Positions 8,968-17,729 of a DNA stretch of 55,280 nucleotides are shown piece after piece. A model generated the notes under the pieces. That model did no database searches. It was not told the origin of the DNA and was given only the letters and a program-made list of their open reading frames with translations. Origin of the DNA: Chloroflexota bacterium (lineage in GTDB: Bacteria; Chloroflexota; Anaerolineae; Aggregatilineales; Phototrophicaceae). A program made the position numbers and the translations under genes. Location of the stretch: assembly GCA_011525385.1 (NCBI GenBank), contig WTGF01000039.1, positions 1 through 55,280 of the forward strand. Reading direction: 5' to 3'. Position 1 is the first letter of the stretch, and each line of letters begins with the position of its first letter.

Positions 8968-9738
8968 CTAGAGTATCTGATCGAGGAATTCCTGCGTGCG
9001 CGGGTGATGCTCGATATCGGGATCGAAGAAGTTCTCCGGCGGACCCTGCTCGACGATGCGTCCCATGTCCATGAAAATGATGCGGTCGGCGACTTCCCGC
9101 GCGAAGCCCATCTCGTGCGTCACAACCAGCAGAGTCATGTAAGTGCGCGCCAGTTCTGTCATCACATCAAGCACTTCCTTGATCATTTCCGGATCAAGCG
9201 CCGACGTAGGCTCGTCGAAGAGCATGATCTTCGGTTCCATCGCCAGCGCCCGCGCGATTGCCACGCGCTGCTGCTGCCCGCCGGATAGCTGTCCCGGGTA
9301 TTTGTAGGCTTGTTCGGGAATGCCCACGCGTTCCAGCAACTCCATGGCGCGCTGTTCGGCTTTGTCGCGGGCCCAATGCCGCACCTTCATCGGCGCCAGA
9401 GAGATATTGTCCATCACCGTCAAATGCGGGAAAAGATTGAATTGCTGGAATACCATACCGGTTTCCCGGCGAATATCGGCGATGTTCTGCACGTCATGGC
9501 TGAGCTCGATACCATCGACGATGATTTGCCCGTCCTGGTGCTCTTCCAGCCGATTGATGCAACGGATGAAGGTGGATTTGCCCGAGCCGGAGGGCCCAAT
9601 GATAACAAGCACTTCTTGCGGCATGACTTCCAGAGAGATATTGCGCAGGACGTGGAAATCGCCAAACCACTTGTTCATGTCACGACAAACAATGATCGGC
9701 TCGTCGCCCGCCATCACTTGCTTTGTGCCGTCTTCCAT
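8968..9738 (-). CDS. Polar amino-acid ABC transporter, ATP-binding protein (AapP/GlnQ type)
   Basis: Cytoplasmic ATPase that energises the importer formed with the two upstream permeases and binding proteins. Walker A is GPSGSGKST, the Q-loop region reads [12 protein letters not shown], the signature is LSGGQQQR, Walker B is [12 protein letters not shown] and the H-loop TH follows. These fit the polar amino-acid subfamily. The ATG at 9736-9738 is chosen over a TTG five codons upstream because GGAGG lies six bases before it, giving 256 residues. It is the last gene of the operon, 50 bases after the AapM-type permease stop. Substrate (general L-amino acids) is inferred from the AapJQMP-like arrangement. 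Confidence 0.9.
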   Translation of the reverse strand: MEDGTKQVMAGDEPIIVCRDMNKWFGDFHVLRNISLEVMPQEVLVIIGPSGSGKSTFIRCINRLEEHQDGQIIVDGIELSHDVQNIADIRRETGMVFQQFNLFPHLTVMDNISLAPMKVRHWARDKAEQRAMELLERVGIPEQAYKYPGQLSGGQQQRVAIARALAMEPKIMLFDEPTSALDPEMIKEVLDVMTELARTYMTLLVVTHEMGFAREVADRIIFMDMGRIVEQGPPENFFDPDIEHHPRTQEFLDQIL

Positions 9739-9788
9739 AATATCCTCCCTCAATCCCGTATGCCGGGCGGGAAATCCTCCAAGTCATT

Positions 9789-12700
9789 TCACAACTGCTG
9801 CGCCCGCGCGGCGCCCGAGCCGGTCGCTTCGACGCGGCGGCTGATATACGACATAATGTAACTGAACACGAAGTAAATGATCGCGACGTACAAGAAGGTC
9901 TCTTGCCGCCGCTGCAAGAACTCCGGCTGCGCCACCACACGATAGGCGATACCGGTAATCTCGGCCAAGCCAACGATGAAAACCAGCGAGGTGTCTTTGA
10001 ACAAGGAGATGAATTGTCCGACCAATGCCGGAATCACAGCGCGCAAGGCTTGCGGCAACAAGATGTAAAGCGTCGTTTGCCAGCCGGACAAACCGATCGC
10101 TTGCGCGGCTTCGGTTTGTCCAGTGTCGAGCGACTGCAAGCCTCCGCGGACGTTCTCCGCCAGGTAGGCGGCGCTAAACATGGTAATACCAACCCAAGCG
10201 CGTACCGCATTTTCCACCGACGCCAGTGTCGGATCAATCAGCGGAACCATCAAAACCGCCATAAAGAGAATGGTGATTAATGGCACGCCGCGAACCGTTT
10301 CGATGTAGACGATACAGGTATATTTGACGACAGCCAGATTGCTGCGCCGCCCCAGCGCCAGCAGCAAGCCAATCGGGAAAGAGGCTCCAATGCCGAGGAT
10401 CGTCAGTTGCATCGTCAGCATCAAGCCGCCCCAAAGGCGCTTGTCGGAAAGCGGCAGCAGGTCATGTGGTGATGCTTGGAGCGCGCCTTGCGATTCCAGA
10501 CCCAGTACGATGCTCGGGATAATGAGCAGGACAGCGAACCAGGCGAGCGTTATCGCGCCCATCATTCGCTCGGGATAGCGATACAAAATTGGACCGCTCG
10601 CATCGCGTTTCCATTTGAGTTTGTCGCCTTGTGCCCTTTCCCCGCGCTTGAAAACCAGCGCGCCCGCCCCCAGCCAGATGATGAAATAAAAGGTTGACCA
10701 GCGATCCACAGAGGTCCAGGTCTGCATCCACAAGAATGTCATCAACAACAAGCCGATGATGACTCGATTGGAGGACCAATGGAGCGTTCCACTGAAGAAC
10801 ATCCAGCCCAACCACAAGGCCACGGCGACAGCAAGGATGGTCGCGGCAGAGCCGTCGCCGCCAACCAAAAGCAGATTTGTATTGGCGAAGATGAATATGA
10901 ACACGAGACAAGAGAGCAAATAGCCGATACGCTTGGCATTCACGTCAATGCTGCCGCGGCGGGCAAAGCCCAACAAACCCAAGCCCACGCCTACGATCGC
11001 CAAAGCAATCCAGATCAACACGGAACTGATAGAGTCAACCGTCCAGTTTTCCCAAACAACGTTGATGACATAGCCCTGCGCGATCTGCAGGAAGAATCCG
11101 CCGATCAATAACAGGTGTCCCGCGTTGCCCATAAAACCGAGGCCAATAAAGTACATCAGCAGCAGCCAGATCAAACCGCCCGCCATGCTGCCAATTGCGG
11201 CGCCCGATAAACCCCCGACGCCGGAAGCCAACAAGTACATAGCAAAGGGGTAGATGCCCCAACCGTAAATCAGCAACCTGGTAATCGAAGCTTCTGCCTC
11301 GTCCCCGGTATTGGCGCGGTTAAGCCAAGCTTCGACGCGCTGTAAGAGCAGCACGGTGCCAAATGCCGCGGCGATTTTCAGGATAATTGCCGGCAAGCCG
11401 TCAATCGCGCCTTTGTCGCCCAAAAGCGCGAAATACGCTAACAGGATGAGCAATGGCGATGTCGCCGCAGCCAGTACCGTGGCGCGGCTATTGTTACTGT
11501 TGAAGAGTGTCTGCTCGCCTAGCAGATGCGCGAGCGCTCTCCCCAGAATATAGCCCCAAGCGACGGTGATAAAAAACGGTAAGAGCAATACCTCGATCTG
11601 CTCGAGAAAGAGCGGAATGAAATGCACCAGATAGGTTGGCAAATCGCGCAAGCCGCGGAACTGGTTGTCGATCAAAGCGATGATGGGCGCGTCCTTGCCG
11701 TCGATCTGCGGCCGGCTGCCAAAGATCTCCAACTCGTTATCGGTCAGCCGCACAAATTGCGACTCTGAGGCGCTCAGGGTGCGCTCGACGATCGGGAAGA
11801 TGCCGCGGACCACCAGGATTCCAGTACCCGCTTCGCCCGCGGCCGCGTCCTTCGACAAGATATACCAGCCGTCGCGCGGTATTTGGTAGGAGACTGTCTC
11901 CCCTGTCCGGCTGACCAGGCCCTCCGCCAATATCTCAAAAGTCTCCGCATCGTGGATCGCGACCTGCATCGGCGTTTGACCCAAATCGTAGATATCGACC
12001 ACCGATTGTGGCGTCAGCAGGCGCACAAACATTTCGCGCAGGAATTGCTCTTCCCACTTTACCGGTTGAATGAGAACTTCATATTCGTCAGCCTGATCGG
12101 GCTGGCCGATCAAATCCTCCGACAAATCCAGGATCAACTGCTCCCCCAGATCCTCGATCTGGGCGCTGCTTTGAACCGCCGCCGTCAACTCCATGAAGGC
12201 TGCGCGCGCCTCGGCAGTCATTGGGTCGTCCGCCGTCAGGTTGGCCACGGCGGCGTCGACGACGCTGGCGGCGGCCTGAATGGCATCTTCGGGATTGCCA
12301 AGCCCTTTGAGCGCATCACGCAGCCGCTTCAGCCAGGCTTTTAATTCGGCGATCGAGGCGTCGGAAGCCGTGAAGTAGTCGCCGAGATAGCCGATGTATT
12401 CGAAGGTAGACGCAGCCATGTCATTGGTACGGCTGAAGGTGCGGATGGCTAGCCGCGTGCGCTCTTCAAGCGCTTCCGTCAATTCCCGGCTGACCATGCG
12501 GTCGAATGTCTCCCCGGTCAATTCGATCTGCCTGAGCCGGTTTCTGGCTGCATTGGCCAAGGCGTTGGCGGCGCGATCGGAGAAGCCCGCCAAATTGCTG
12601 AGCGTCTCGACATCGGCGACCTCTTCCTGCGCCAAATGTATGGAGACGGTCTCCCCCGCTTGCGCGATAAATGCCAGGTTCTTTTGCGGCGTCAGCGACG

Positions 12701-13190
12701 AGGCGCGGTCGATGATGTCGATATTGCCCGAAGTCAAATAAGACTTCGGCTGCGGGATCGTCGCATTGATCAGCGGCGGCAAGACAGCCATCAGAACCAA
12801 GGCCGCGAGCGTGATGATTGTCAGCATACGCACCACCGACTTGCGCGCCCAGGCCGCGAAGCTGACCCCCGTTAGCAAAGCCGACAGCAATACGGTGAGC
12901 CCCAGCCGCCATTCCAGGCTGCGCTCGAAGCGCTCCATCATGAACAGGCGCTGGTTGTTGATGATGGTAAACCAGTTGGCCGTGCGTACCGCCCAATCAA
13001 AAAAGCCGATAACCAGCGCTAAAACCAGAATCGACATGAGGATTGAAACGACGATATCCGCGGGCGATCCGAAGAGATTTTGGCGCAGCCAGGCGAGCAA
13101 ACCCACCTCCAGCTTCGGCGGCGGCCTTGCCGGTTCATCGTCATAGTGGATGATCGATTGCTTGATGCCTATGCCTTTGTCTTCCGCCAT
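9789..13190 (-). CDS. Giant AapM-type amino-acid ABC transporter permease
   Basis: Inner-membrane permease of 1133 residues; AapM proteins are normally about 380-400. The start resembles AapM (LAWLRQNLFGSP, then a helix at about 42-65), and the last 240 residues are the canonical permease domain with the EAA loop (TEAAQAIGLSGWQTTLYILLP). Between them sit roughly 700 extra residues: an alpha-helical, largely soluble stretch (about 150-420), a beta-rich region with a carbohydrate-domain-like look (about 420-500), and a block of some ten hydrophobic helices (about 520-860). The ATG is preceded by AAGGTAG, and seven bases separate it from the upstream permease stop. No frameshift or stop interrupts it, so the enlargement is real. 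The insert might sense or dock; no function can be assigned. Confidence 0.85.
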   Translation of the reverse strand: MAEDKGIGIKQSIIHYDDEPARPPPKLEVGLLAWLRQNLFGSPADIVVSILMSILVLALVIGFFDWAVRTANWFTIINNQRLFMMERFERSLEWRLGLTVLLSALLTGVSFAAWARKSVVRMLTIITLAALVLMAVLPPLINATIPQPKSYLTSGNIDIIDRASSLTPQKNLAFIAQAGETVSIHLAQEEVADVETLSNLAGFSDRAANALANAARNRLRQIELTGETFDRMVSRELTEALEERTRLAIRTFSRTNDMAASTFEYIGYLGDYFTASDASIAELKAWLKRLRDALKGLGNPEDAIQAAASVVDAAVANLTADDPMTAEARAAFMELTAAVQSSAQIEDLGEQLILDLSEDLIGQPDQADEYEVLIQPVKWEEQFLREMFVRLLTPQSVVDIYDLGQTPMQVAIHDAETFEILAEGLVSRTGETVSYQIPRDGWYILSKDAAAGEAGTGILVVRGIFPIVERTLSASESQFVRLTDNELEIFGSRPQIDGKDAPIIALIDNQFRGLRDLPTYLVHFIPLFLEQIEVLLLPFFITVAWGYILGRALAHLLGEQTLFNSNNSRATVLAAATSPLLILLAYFALLGDKGAIDGLPAIILKIAAAFGTVLLLQRVEAWLNRANTGDEAEASITRLLIYGWGIYPFAMYLLASGVGGLSGAAIGSMAGGLIWLLLMYFIGLGFMGNAGHLLLIGGFFLQIAQGYVINVVWENWTVDSISSVLIWIALAIVGVGLGLLGFARRGSIDVNAKRIGYLLSCLVFIFIFANTNLLLVGGDGSAATILAVAVALWLGWMFFSGTLHWSSNRVIIGLLLMTFLWMQTWTSVDRWSTFYFIIWLGAGALVFKRGERAQGDKLKWKRDASGPILYRYPERMMGAITLAWFAVLLIIPSIVLGLESQGALQASPHDLLPLSDKRLWGGLMLTMQLTILGIGASFPIGLLLALGRRSNLAVVKYTCIVYIETVRGVPLITILFMAVLMVPLIDPTLASVENAVRAWVGITMFSAAYLAENVRGGLQSLDTGQTEAAQAIGLSGWQTTLYILLPQALRAVIPALVGQFISLFKDTSLVFIVGLAEITGIAYRVVAQPEFLQRRQETFLYVAIIYFVFSYIMSYISRRVEATGSGAARAQQL

Positions 13191-13197
13191 GGTCTGG

Positions 13198-14712
13198 CTA
13201 CCTTGTCACCAATTGAAATCGCTGATTAACCAGGTTCATCATCAGCGAGATCGAGAGGCTGATAAACAGATAGGAAAACATGATCATCACGATGCCGGTC
13301 ACGGATTGTCCCGACTGATTGATGATGGTATTTGATACCTGATAGATATCCGTATAGGACACCGCGATCGCCAAGCTGGAATTCTTGGCGAGATTGAGAT
13401 ACTGATTGCCCAAAGGAGGGATAATCACGCGCAGCGCCTGCGGCAAGATGATCAGACGCAGCATCTCGCCTTGAGAGATGCCCAGAGCCCGCGACGCTTC
13501 AAGCTGTCCCTTGGGAACAGCCTGAATGCCCGCCCGCACGATCTCGGCTATGAACGCGGAAGTATAAATCACCAAGCCCAGGAAGACCGCCAGATACGAG
13601 GGCGAAATCTCGATACCGGTCTCGATATTGCGGCCGCGCCGATCCAAGGTCGGTGGACGATAGATCAGCGGTTGCCGCGTATACTCCAGTTCTTGTTCAA
13701 TGGTTAAAAGGCCGGACTGGAAGGCATCCTCGTAGGGCATTTCGACGGTGGTGTCTTTCTCTCGATCAAAAACAGCGATGGTCGTCGGCGTTGGGCGCAT
13801 ACCCATGACCACCCAGCCGAGCAATGCAAAGCCAATGACCGAGGCAATCGCGTAGCGGGTGCGCGGAATTGGCTTTCCGGTCGACTCGGTGACATAAGCG
13901 AAGTAGCGCCACATGAGCGCCGCCACAACCAAGCCTATCACCACAAATACCATCCAGATCCCGAACATCGACGAAGGGATCAACTCGAAGATGGCGACGC
14001 CCTTGATGCTGATGTACAAGCCAGGGCGGAATTCGAGTGGGCTGCCAACGCCCACCAGCACGATTCCCAAGAGATTGACCAAAACCACAATGGCAATGCC
14101 GCCTTGTCGTATGCGGGTACGCCAGATCAGGTTGCGCATGCCGCCGCTGTATTGCCAGATGACAAAAATGATGAACAAGGACACGGCATATTGCAGCAAA
14201 GGCAAGCTGCGAATGCCTTCTATCGGGAAGGCGATCGCATCCTGTTGTGGCGGCAAGGCAAAAATAGCGATGAAGAACCAGGCGATAATTTGCAGCAGGA
14301 CCGGGGTATTGCGCAGCACTTCGACATAGGCCCGCGATATGGTCCGAACCAGGTAATTGCGGCTCAACAGGAATATACCGACCATAATGCCGATCGCCGT
14401 CGTGGCGACCAGGCCAAGCAAGACAACGCGCAAGGTGTTGATGAAGCCGACCCGAAAGGCGTCAATATAGCGGTCGCTGGACTGATAGTCGCCGGAATCC
14501 GCGATACCGAAACCGGCGCGATTTTGCAAAAATTCAAAATTGGGGGACTGGTTGGTCGCTTCCAGCGCGGTAGTGATGCGGGTACTGAGATCGTTCAACA
14601 CCAGCACCACGATGAGAACAAAACAGAGTTGAGCGATTCCCTGTAAGATCCTGCCATCCCGGAAAACAGCGGGCAGAACGTTCTCACCCGGCGTCTCGGC
14701 GCGCATCTGCAT
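13198..14712 (-). CDS. AapQ-type amino-acid ABC transporter permease, enlarged
   Basis: Inner-membrane permease partner of the giant AapM-type protein, 504 residues against roughly 400 for AapQ. The N-terminal half carries TNT-type features (GFINTLRVVLLGLVATT, EVLRNTPVLLQI). The EAA loop is EASRALGISQGEMLRLIILP in the C-terminal quarter. An extra stretch at about 225-390, with three or four added hydrophobic helices and a charged loop, accounts for the surplus. The ATG at 14710-14712 is preferred over one six codons upstream because GGGGAG lies six bases before it. It is the third gene of the operon, after the two binding-protein genes. Confidence 0.88.
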   Translation of the reverse strand: MQMRAETPGENVLPAVFRDGRILQGIAQLCFVLIVVLVLNDLSTRITTALEATNQSPNFEFLQNRAGFGIADSGDYQSSDRYIDAFRVGFINTLRVVLLGLVATTAIGIMVGIFLLSRNYLVRTISRAYVEVLRNTPVLLQIIAWFFIAIFALPPQQDAIAFPIEGIRSLPLLQYAVSLFIIFVIWQYSGGMRNLIWRTRIRQGGIAIVVLVNLLGIVLVGVGSPLEFRPGLYISIKGVAIFELIPSSMFGIWMVFVVIGLVVAALMWRYFAYVTESTGKPIPRTRYAIASVIGFALLGWVVMGMRPTPTTIAVFDREKDTTVEMPYEDAFQSGLLTIEQELEYTRQPLIYRPPTLDRRGRNIETGIEISPSYLAVFLGLVIYTSAFIAEIVRAGIQAVPKGQLEASRALGISQGEMLRLIILPQALRVIIPPLGNQYLNLAKNSSLAIAVSYTDIYQVSNTIINQSGQSVTGIVMIMFSYLFISLSISLMMNLVNQRFQLVTR

Positions 14713-14873
14713 CGGAAACTCCCCAAGCATGCGAAATTGATATTTTTACAACAAACATTTTATCTCTGTACATTGTAAGCAAAAGCGGACAATTAGACAA
14801 ATAATTAATAGTTGCGGGCGCCAGAATCTGTTACGCCCGTAACGAATTGATCGCCCGTTTCAGTGAAAACAGA

Positions 14874-14904
14874 CGGGATGCGTCGCTACCCCGCACACAT
14901 CCCG
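14874..14904 (-). terminator. Hairpin downstream of the second binding-protein gene
   Basis: CGGGATG (14874-14880) pairs with CATCCCG (14898-14904); on the minus strand TCTGTTTTC follows. It lies 37 bases after the stop of the gene at 14941-15975 and before the permease genes. It is probably a partial terminator or stabiliser that lets binding protein exceed permease. Confidence 0.4.
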
Positions 14905-14940
14905 CTGCAACAATTGCGCTAGGGAATTCTAGCTGTCGGT

Positions 14941-15975
14941 TTAACGAAAGGGCGATGCGTACATCAGACCGCCGTCCGTCCAAAGGGCATTAAGACCGCG
15001 TTCCAGACCGAAGATCGTACCCGGACCCAGGTTGCGGTCGAAGATCTCGCCATAATTGCCCAGTTGCGTGATCACATCAACCATGAATTCGTCGTTGATA
15101 CCCAAATACTCTCCAGCGACATTGCCCCCAAGGCCCAGCAGACGGCCGATACCGGCATTATCGCTGTCCATGAAATCGCCAATATTCTCGCTGGTGACGC
15201 CAAACTCTTCCGCTTGGATCAATCCCCAGACCGTCCAGCGGATGATATCGGCGAATTGCGCGTCGTTCTGCGGGCTGAGCGGACCGAGGGGCTCCTTGCT
15301 GATGACGTTGGGAAGAATCAGGTGCGCGCCGGGATGGGCGGCGGTCGCCTTGCGGGAGAGCAACTGGCTCATGTCCGAAGTGATGGCGTCGCAGGCGCCA
15401 GCTTCGTAGGCAACCATACCCGCGTCGGCGTCCGGGAAAGTGTTAACAGTCCAATCGGCATCCAGGCTAATGATAAGATCCGTGATATTCAGTTCAGTTG
15501 TGCTGCCGGCGTTGGCGCAGATTGTGATGCTCTCTTGGCTGAGTTCGTCGAGGCTGGCGACCCCGAAATCGACCTTGACCATGATGCCCTGACCATCATA
15601 GAAGGTGGTCGGAGCGAAGGTGGCGCCCCATTCAGTATCGCGGCTGAGCGTCCAGGTGGTGTTGCGGCTAATCATATCGACTTCGCCAGAAGCGAGAGCC
15701 GTTGGCCTTTCAGCGGAATTGAGAGAGCGGAAAGCAATCGCATCCGCGCTGCCCAAGATGGCTGTCGCCACTGCCCGGCAAATATCAGCGTCGAAGCCGA
15801 CGAAGTCGCCGGCATCGTTTTGCGTGCCGAAGCCGGGCAAGACCGAATTGACGCCGCAAATCAACTCTCCGCGTTCCTGGATTCGGCGGACAATGACGCC
15901 GTCATCCTGTGCCACGGACAGCACCGCGCCACACAGCATTAACGGCGCAAGCCACATAAAGAGGGCGTGTTTCAC
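14941..15975 (-). CDS. Amino-acid ABC transporter substrate-binding protein (AapJ type), copy 2
   Basis: Secreted or lipid-independent periplasmic-type binding protein of solute-binding family 3, 344 residues. A signal peptide (about 1-22, ending near LSVAQ) precedes the ligand domain with the family signature GFDADICRAVATA and the AapJ-typical RNTTWTLSRDTEWGATF. It captures polar amino acids and delivers them to the AapQ/AapM-type permeases encoded downstream; the substrate range is inferred. Start GTG at 15973-15975 with AAAGGT upstream. It is very similar throughout to its neighbour at 16094-17131, evidence of a tandem duplication. The two are separated by a strong terminator-like palindrome. 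Confidence 0.9.
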   Translation of the reverse strand: MKHALFMWLAPLMLCGAVLSVAQDDGVIVRRIQERGELICGVNSVLPGFGTQNDAGDFVGFDADICRAVATAILGSADAIAFRSLNSAERPTALASGEVDMISRNTTWTLSRDTEWGATFAPTTFYDGQGIMVKVDFGVASLDELSQESITICANAGSTTELNITDLIISLDADWTVNTFPDADAGMVAYEAGACDAITSDMSQLLSRKATAAHPGAHLILPNVISKEPLGPLSPQNDAQFADIIRWTVWGLIQAEEFGVTSENIGDFMDSDNAGIGRLLGLGGNVAGEYLGINDEFMVDVITQLGNYGEIFDRNLGPGTIFGLERGLNALWTDGGLMYASPFR

Positions 15976-16032
15976 GTTGGCTACCTTTAAACAAAATTAA
16001 ACAAAACGGCTGTAACCGTCAGATATATAAAA

Positions 16033-16056
16033 GCGCGGCGTCAATTGACGCCGCGC
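16033..16056 (-). terminator. Perfect palindromic terminator between the two binding-protein genes
   Basis: The 24 bases are a perfect palindrome with 12-base arms (GCGCGGCGTCAA and its complement). On the minus strand the stem is followed by TTTTATATAT. It lies 37 bases after the stop of the first binding-protein gene, so the first copy is probably transcribed in excess of the rest of the operon. Confidence 0.65.
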
Positions 16057-16093
16057 CATGCTTCGAAGTTCTTTGGGAAAGCCAGCTTTCGGC

Positions 16094-17131
16094 TTAACGG
16101 AAGGGCGCCGCGTACATTAGGCCGCCGTCCGTCCAAAGGGCATTAAAACCGCGTTCCAGACCAAAGATCGTATCCGGACCCAGATTGCGATCGAAGATTT
16201 CGCCATAGTTGCCCAGTTGTGTGATCACAGTCACCATGAAGTCATCGGAGATGCCGAGGTACTCGCCGGCCACGTTGTCGCCCAAGCCGAGCAGACGGCC
16301 GATTCCGGCGTCTGTGCTGTCCATGAAGCTATCAACGTTCATGCTGTCGATGCCGAACTCTTCCGCGGTCAGCAGACCCCAAACAACCCAGCGGATAATG
16401 TCGGCGAAATTGGCGTCGTTCTGCGGGCTGACCGGACCGAGCGGTTCCTTGCTGATGGCGCCCGGCAAGATCACGTGCGCGGCCGGATCGGCCGAGGTGG
16501 CTTTACGCGAAACCAAACTGCTGATGTCGCTGGTGAAGGCGTCGCAAGCGCCGGCTTCGTAGGCATCCATGATGGCATCGAAATCCGGGAATGTGCTCAA
16601 TACCCAGTCCGCGCCAAGCGCGTCAGCCTTGTCGGTGATGTTCAGCTCGGTGGTGGTGCCAGCGGTGGCGCACATGGTGATGCTTTCTTCGCCGAGTTCA
16701 TCAATGGTGCTGACGCCAAAGTCAACCTTGACCATGATACCCTGACCGTCATAGAAGGTCGTGGGACCGAAAGTCGCGCCCCATTCGGTATCGCGGCTGA
16801 GCGTCCAGGTGGTGTTGCGGCTGAGCATATCAATTTCGCCACTAGCGAGAGCGGTCGGACGTTCAGCAGCGGCGAGCGGGCGGAAGGCGATCGCATTGGC
16901 GTCGCCAAGGATAGCGGCAGCGACGGCGCGGCAGATGTCCACGTCAAATCCTTCAAATTCACCGGCGTCATTCTGCGTGCCGAAGCCGGGCAAGACCGAG
17001 TTCACCCCACAGATCAACTCGCCGCGATCGCGAATGCGCTGGACAATATGCCCATCCTGCGCGGCTGTAAGCCCGGTACTCACGACGAATACGGAAATGA
17101 TAAGTAATACAACCAATACCAGACGTTTCAT
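16094..17131 (-). CDS. Amino-acid ABC transporter substrate-binding protein (AapJ type), copy 1
   Basis: First gene of the importer operon: solute-binding family 3 protein of 345 residues. A clear signal peptide (hydrophobic 4-21, then TAAQ) is followed by GFDVDICRAVAAA and RNTTWTLSRDTEWGATF. The start is secure: ATG at 17129-17131 with the strong Shine-Dalgarno AAAGGAGGA at 17141-17149. Differences from copy 2 are spread over the whole protein, so the pair may have diverged in ligand preference. Being promoter-proximal and followed by a terminator-like palindrome (16033-16056), it is likely the most abundant product of the operon. Confidence 0.92.
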   Translation of the reverse strand: MKRLVLVVLLIISVFVVSTGLTAAQDGHIVQRIRDRGELICGVNSVLPGFGTQNDAGEFEGFDVDICRAVAAAILGDANAIAFRPLAAAERPTALASGEIDMLSRNTTWTLSRDTEWGATFGPTTFYDGQGIMVKVDFGVSTIDELGEESITMCATAGTTTELNITDKADALGADWVLSTFPDFDAIMDAYEAGACDAFTSDISSLVSRKATSADPAAHVILPGAISKEPLGPVSPQNDANFADIIRWVVWGLLTAEEFGIDSMNVDSFMDSTDAGIGRLLGLGDNVAGEYLGISDDFMVTVITQLGNYGEIFDRNLGPDTIFGLERGFNALWTDGGLMYAAPFR

Positions 17132-17212
17132 CTTGAAACTTCCTCCTTTACTTCGGACAAATCGCGTTTGACGAAAAGATACGGTTCACAAGCGCATACC
17201 GGCGCTCACTAC

Positions 17213-17241
17213 TACATATCAGTGTATAACAAAGTGGACAA
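17213..17241 (-). promoter_or_regulatory. Candidate promoter of the amino-acid importer operon
   Basis: Read on the minus strand, TTGTCC (17236-17241) and TATGTA (17213-17218) are spaced by 17 bases. Transcription would begin near 17206, giving a leader of about 75 bases. The -35 box touches the arm of the inverted repeat at 17242-17303. Confidence 0.4.
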
Positions 17242-17303
17242 CATGCCAAGCCTTTGTTGACAGTATTACAACTCTAATAGAGCCTGTCACAAGGCTTGGC
17301 ATG
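17242..17303. repeat. Long imperfect inverted repeat beside the importer promoter
   Basis: The left arm 17242-17263 and right arm 17284-17303 are complementary except for two single-base gaps; the outer 13 pairs (CATGCCAAGCCTT) are perfect. The 20-base loop holds a smaller hairpin, CTCT-AAT-AGAG. It lies 48 bases after the stop of the SelW-like gene, so it may end that transcript, though no T-run follows on the minus strand. It may instead be an operator abutting the importer -35 box. Confidence 0.6.
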
Positions 17304-17351
17304 GGTTTGGGGCTGAAAATGAGAAAATTGCGCCGGTGACAACTCTGCCGG

Positions 17352-17645
17352 CTAATCGCCGGCCAATTCGAAGTTCGCCGGGCGGATCGTATTCAGCACG
17401 CCGAGGATTCCGTTGCGGATTTCCCCCGGTTCGGCGTGGCGACCGACTTCCTGCTTGGAGAAGATCAGCTCGCCGTTGACCCTAACGTCAAATACACCGC
17501 CGGTGCCGGGCACCATCTTCCAACTGCTGACAAAGTATTCGATTTCGCGTTCGTTCAAAATTTCGTCCGTCAAACTGACGGCAATAGGTTGGTGTCCTCA
17601 AGTGGCGCAGTACTTGACGACGATGTCCATTCCACCTTCTTGCAT
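17352..17645 (-). CDS. SelW/Rdx-family selenoprotein with in-frame TGA (Sec)
   Basis: Thioredoxin-like fold protein of the SelW/SelT/SelH (Rdx) family, 97 residues, presumed cytoplasmic thiol redox protein. The frame opens with ATG at 17643-17645, with AAAGGA nine bases upstream. It reads VVKYCATUGHQPIAVSL, where U16 is TGA at 17598-17600, forming the family's CxxU redox motif with Cys13. After the TGA the frame continues without interruption through family features (GTGGVFDVRVNGELIFSK, then GRHAEPGEI) to the stop at 17352. A SECIS-like hairpin follows the TGA. A standard gene caller would report only a truncated 73-residue product from an internal TTG, lacking the active site. No selenocysteine machinery gene lies in this window, so Sec insertion is inferred. 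Confidence 0.8.
17567..17600 (-). promoter_or_regulatory. UGA codon and bacterial SECIS-like hairpin
   Basis: On the minus strand the UGA (17598-17600) is followed after 16 bases by CCGUCA, loop GUU and UGACGG (17581 to 17567), a perfect six-pair stem. Opening the last pair gives the loop AGUUU. The loop begins 22 bases after the UGA and has G at its first or second position. Both agree with the published bacterial SECIS consensus (small apical loop with an early G, 16-37 bases from the UGA). Confidence 0.65.
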
Positions 17646-17687
17646 GAGTAAAATCCTTTCTTTGTTCTCAAGGCCTGCGATGGCGTT

Positions 17688-17715
17688 ATTGTAACCGATT
17701 CGCGGGATAATGCAA
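17688..17715 (-). promoter_or_regulatory. Candidate promoter of the SelW-like gene
   Basis: On the minus strand TTGCAT (17710-17715) and TACAAT (17688-17693) are spaced by 16 bases, and the ATG lies about 42 bases downstream of the -10. The MITE at 17730-17897, with its target duplication, ends seven bases upstream of the -35 box. Confidence 0.5.
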
Positions 17716-17729
17716 GCGACGTGACAATC

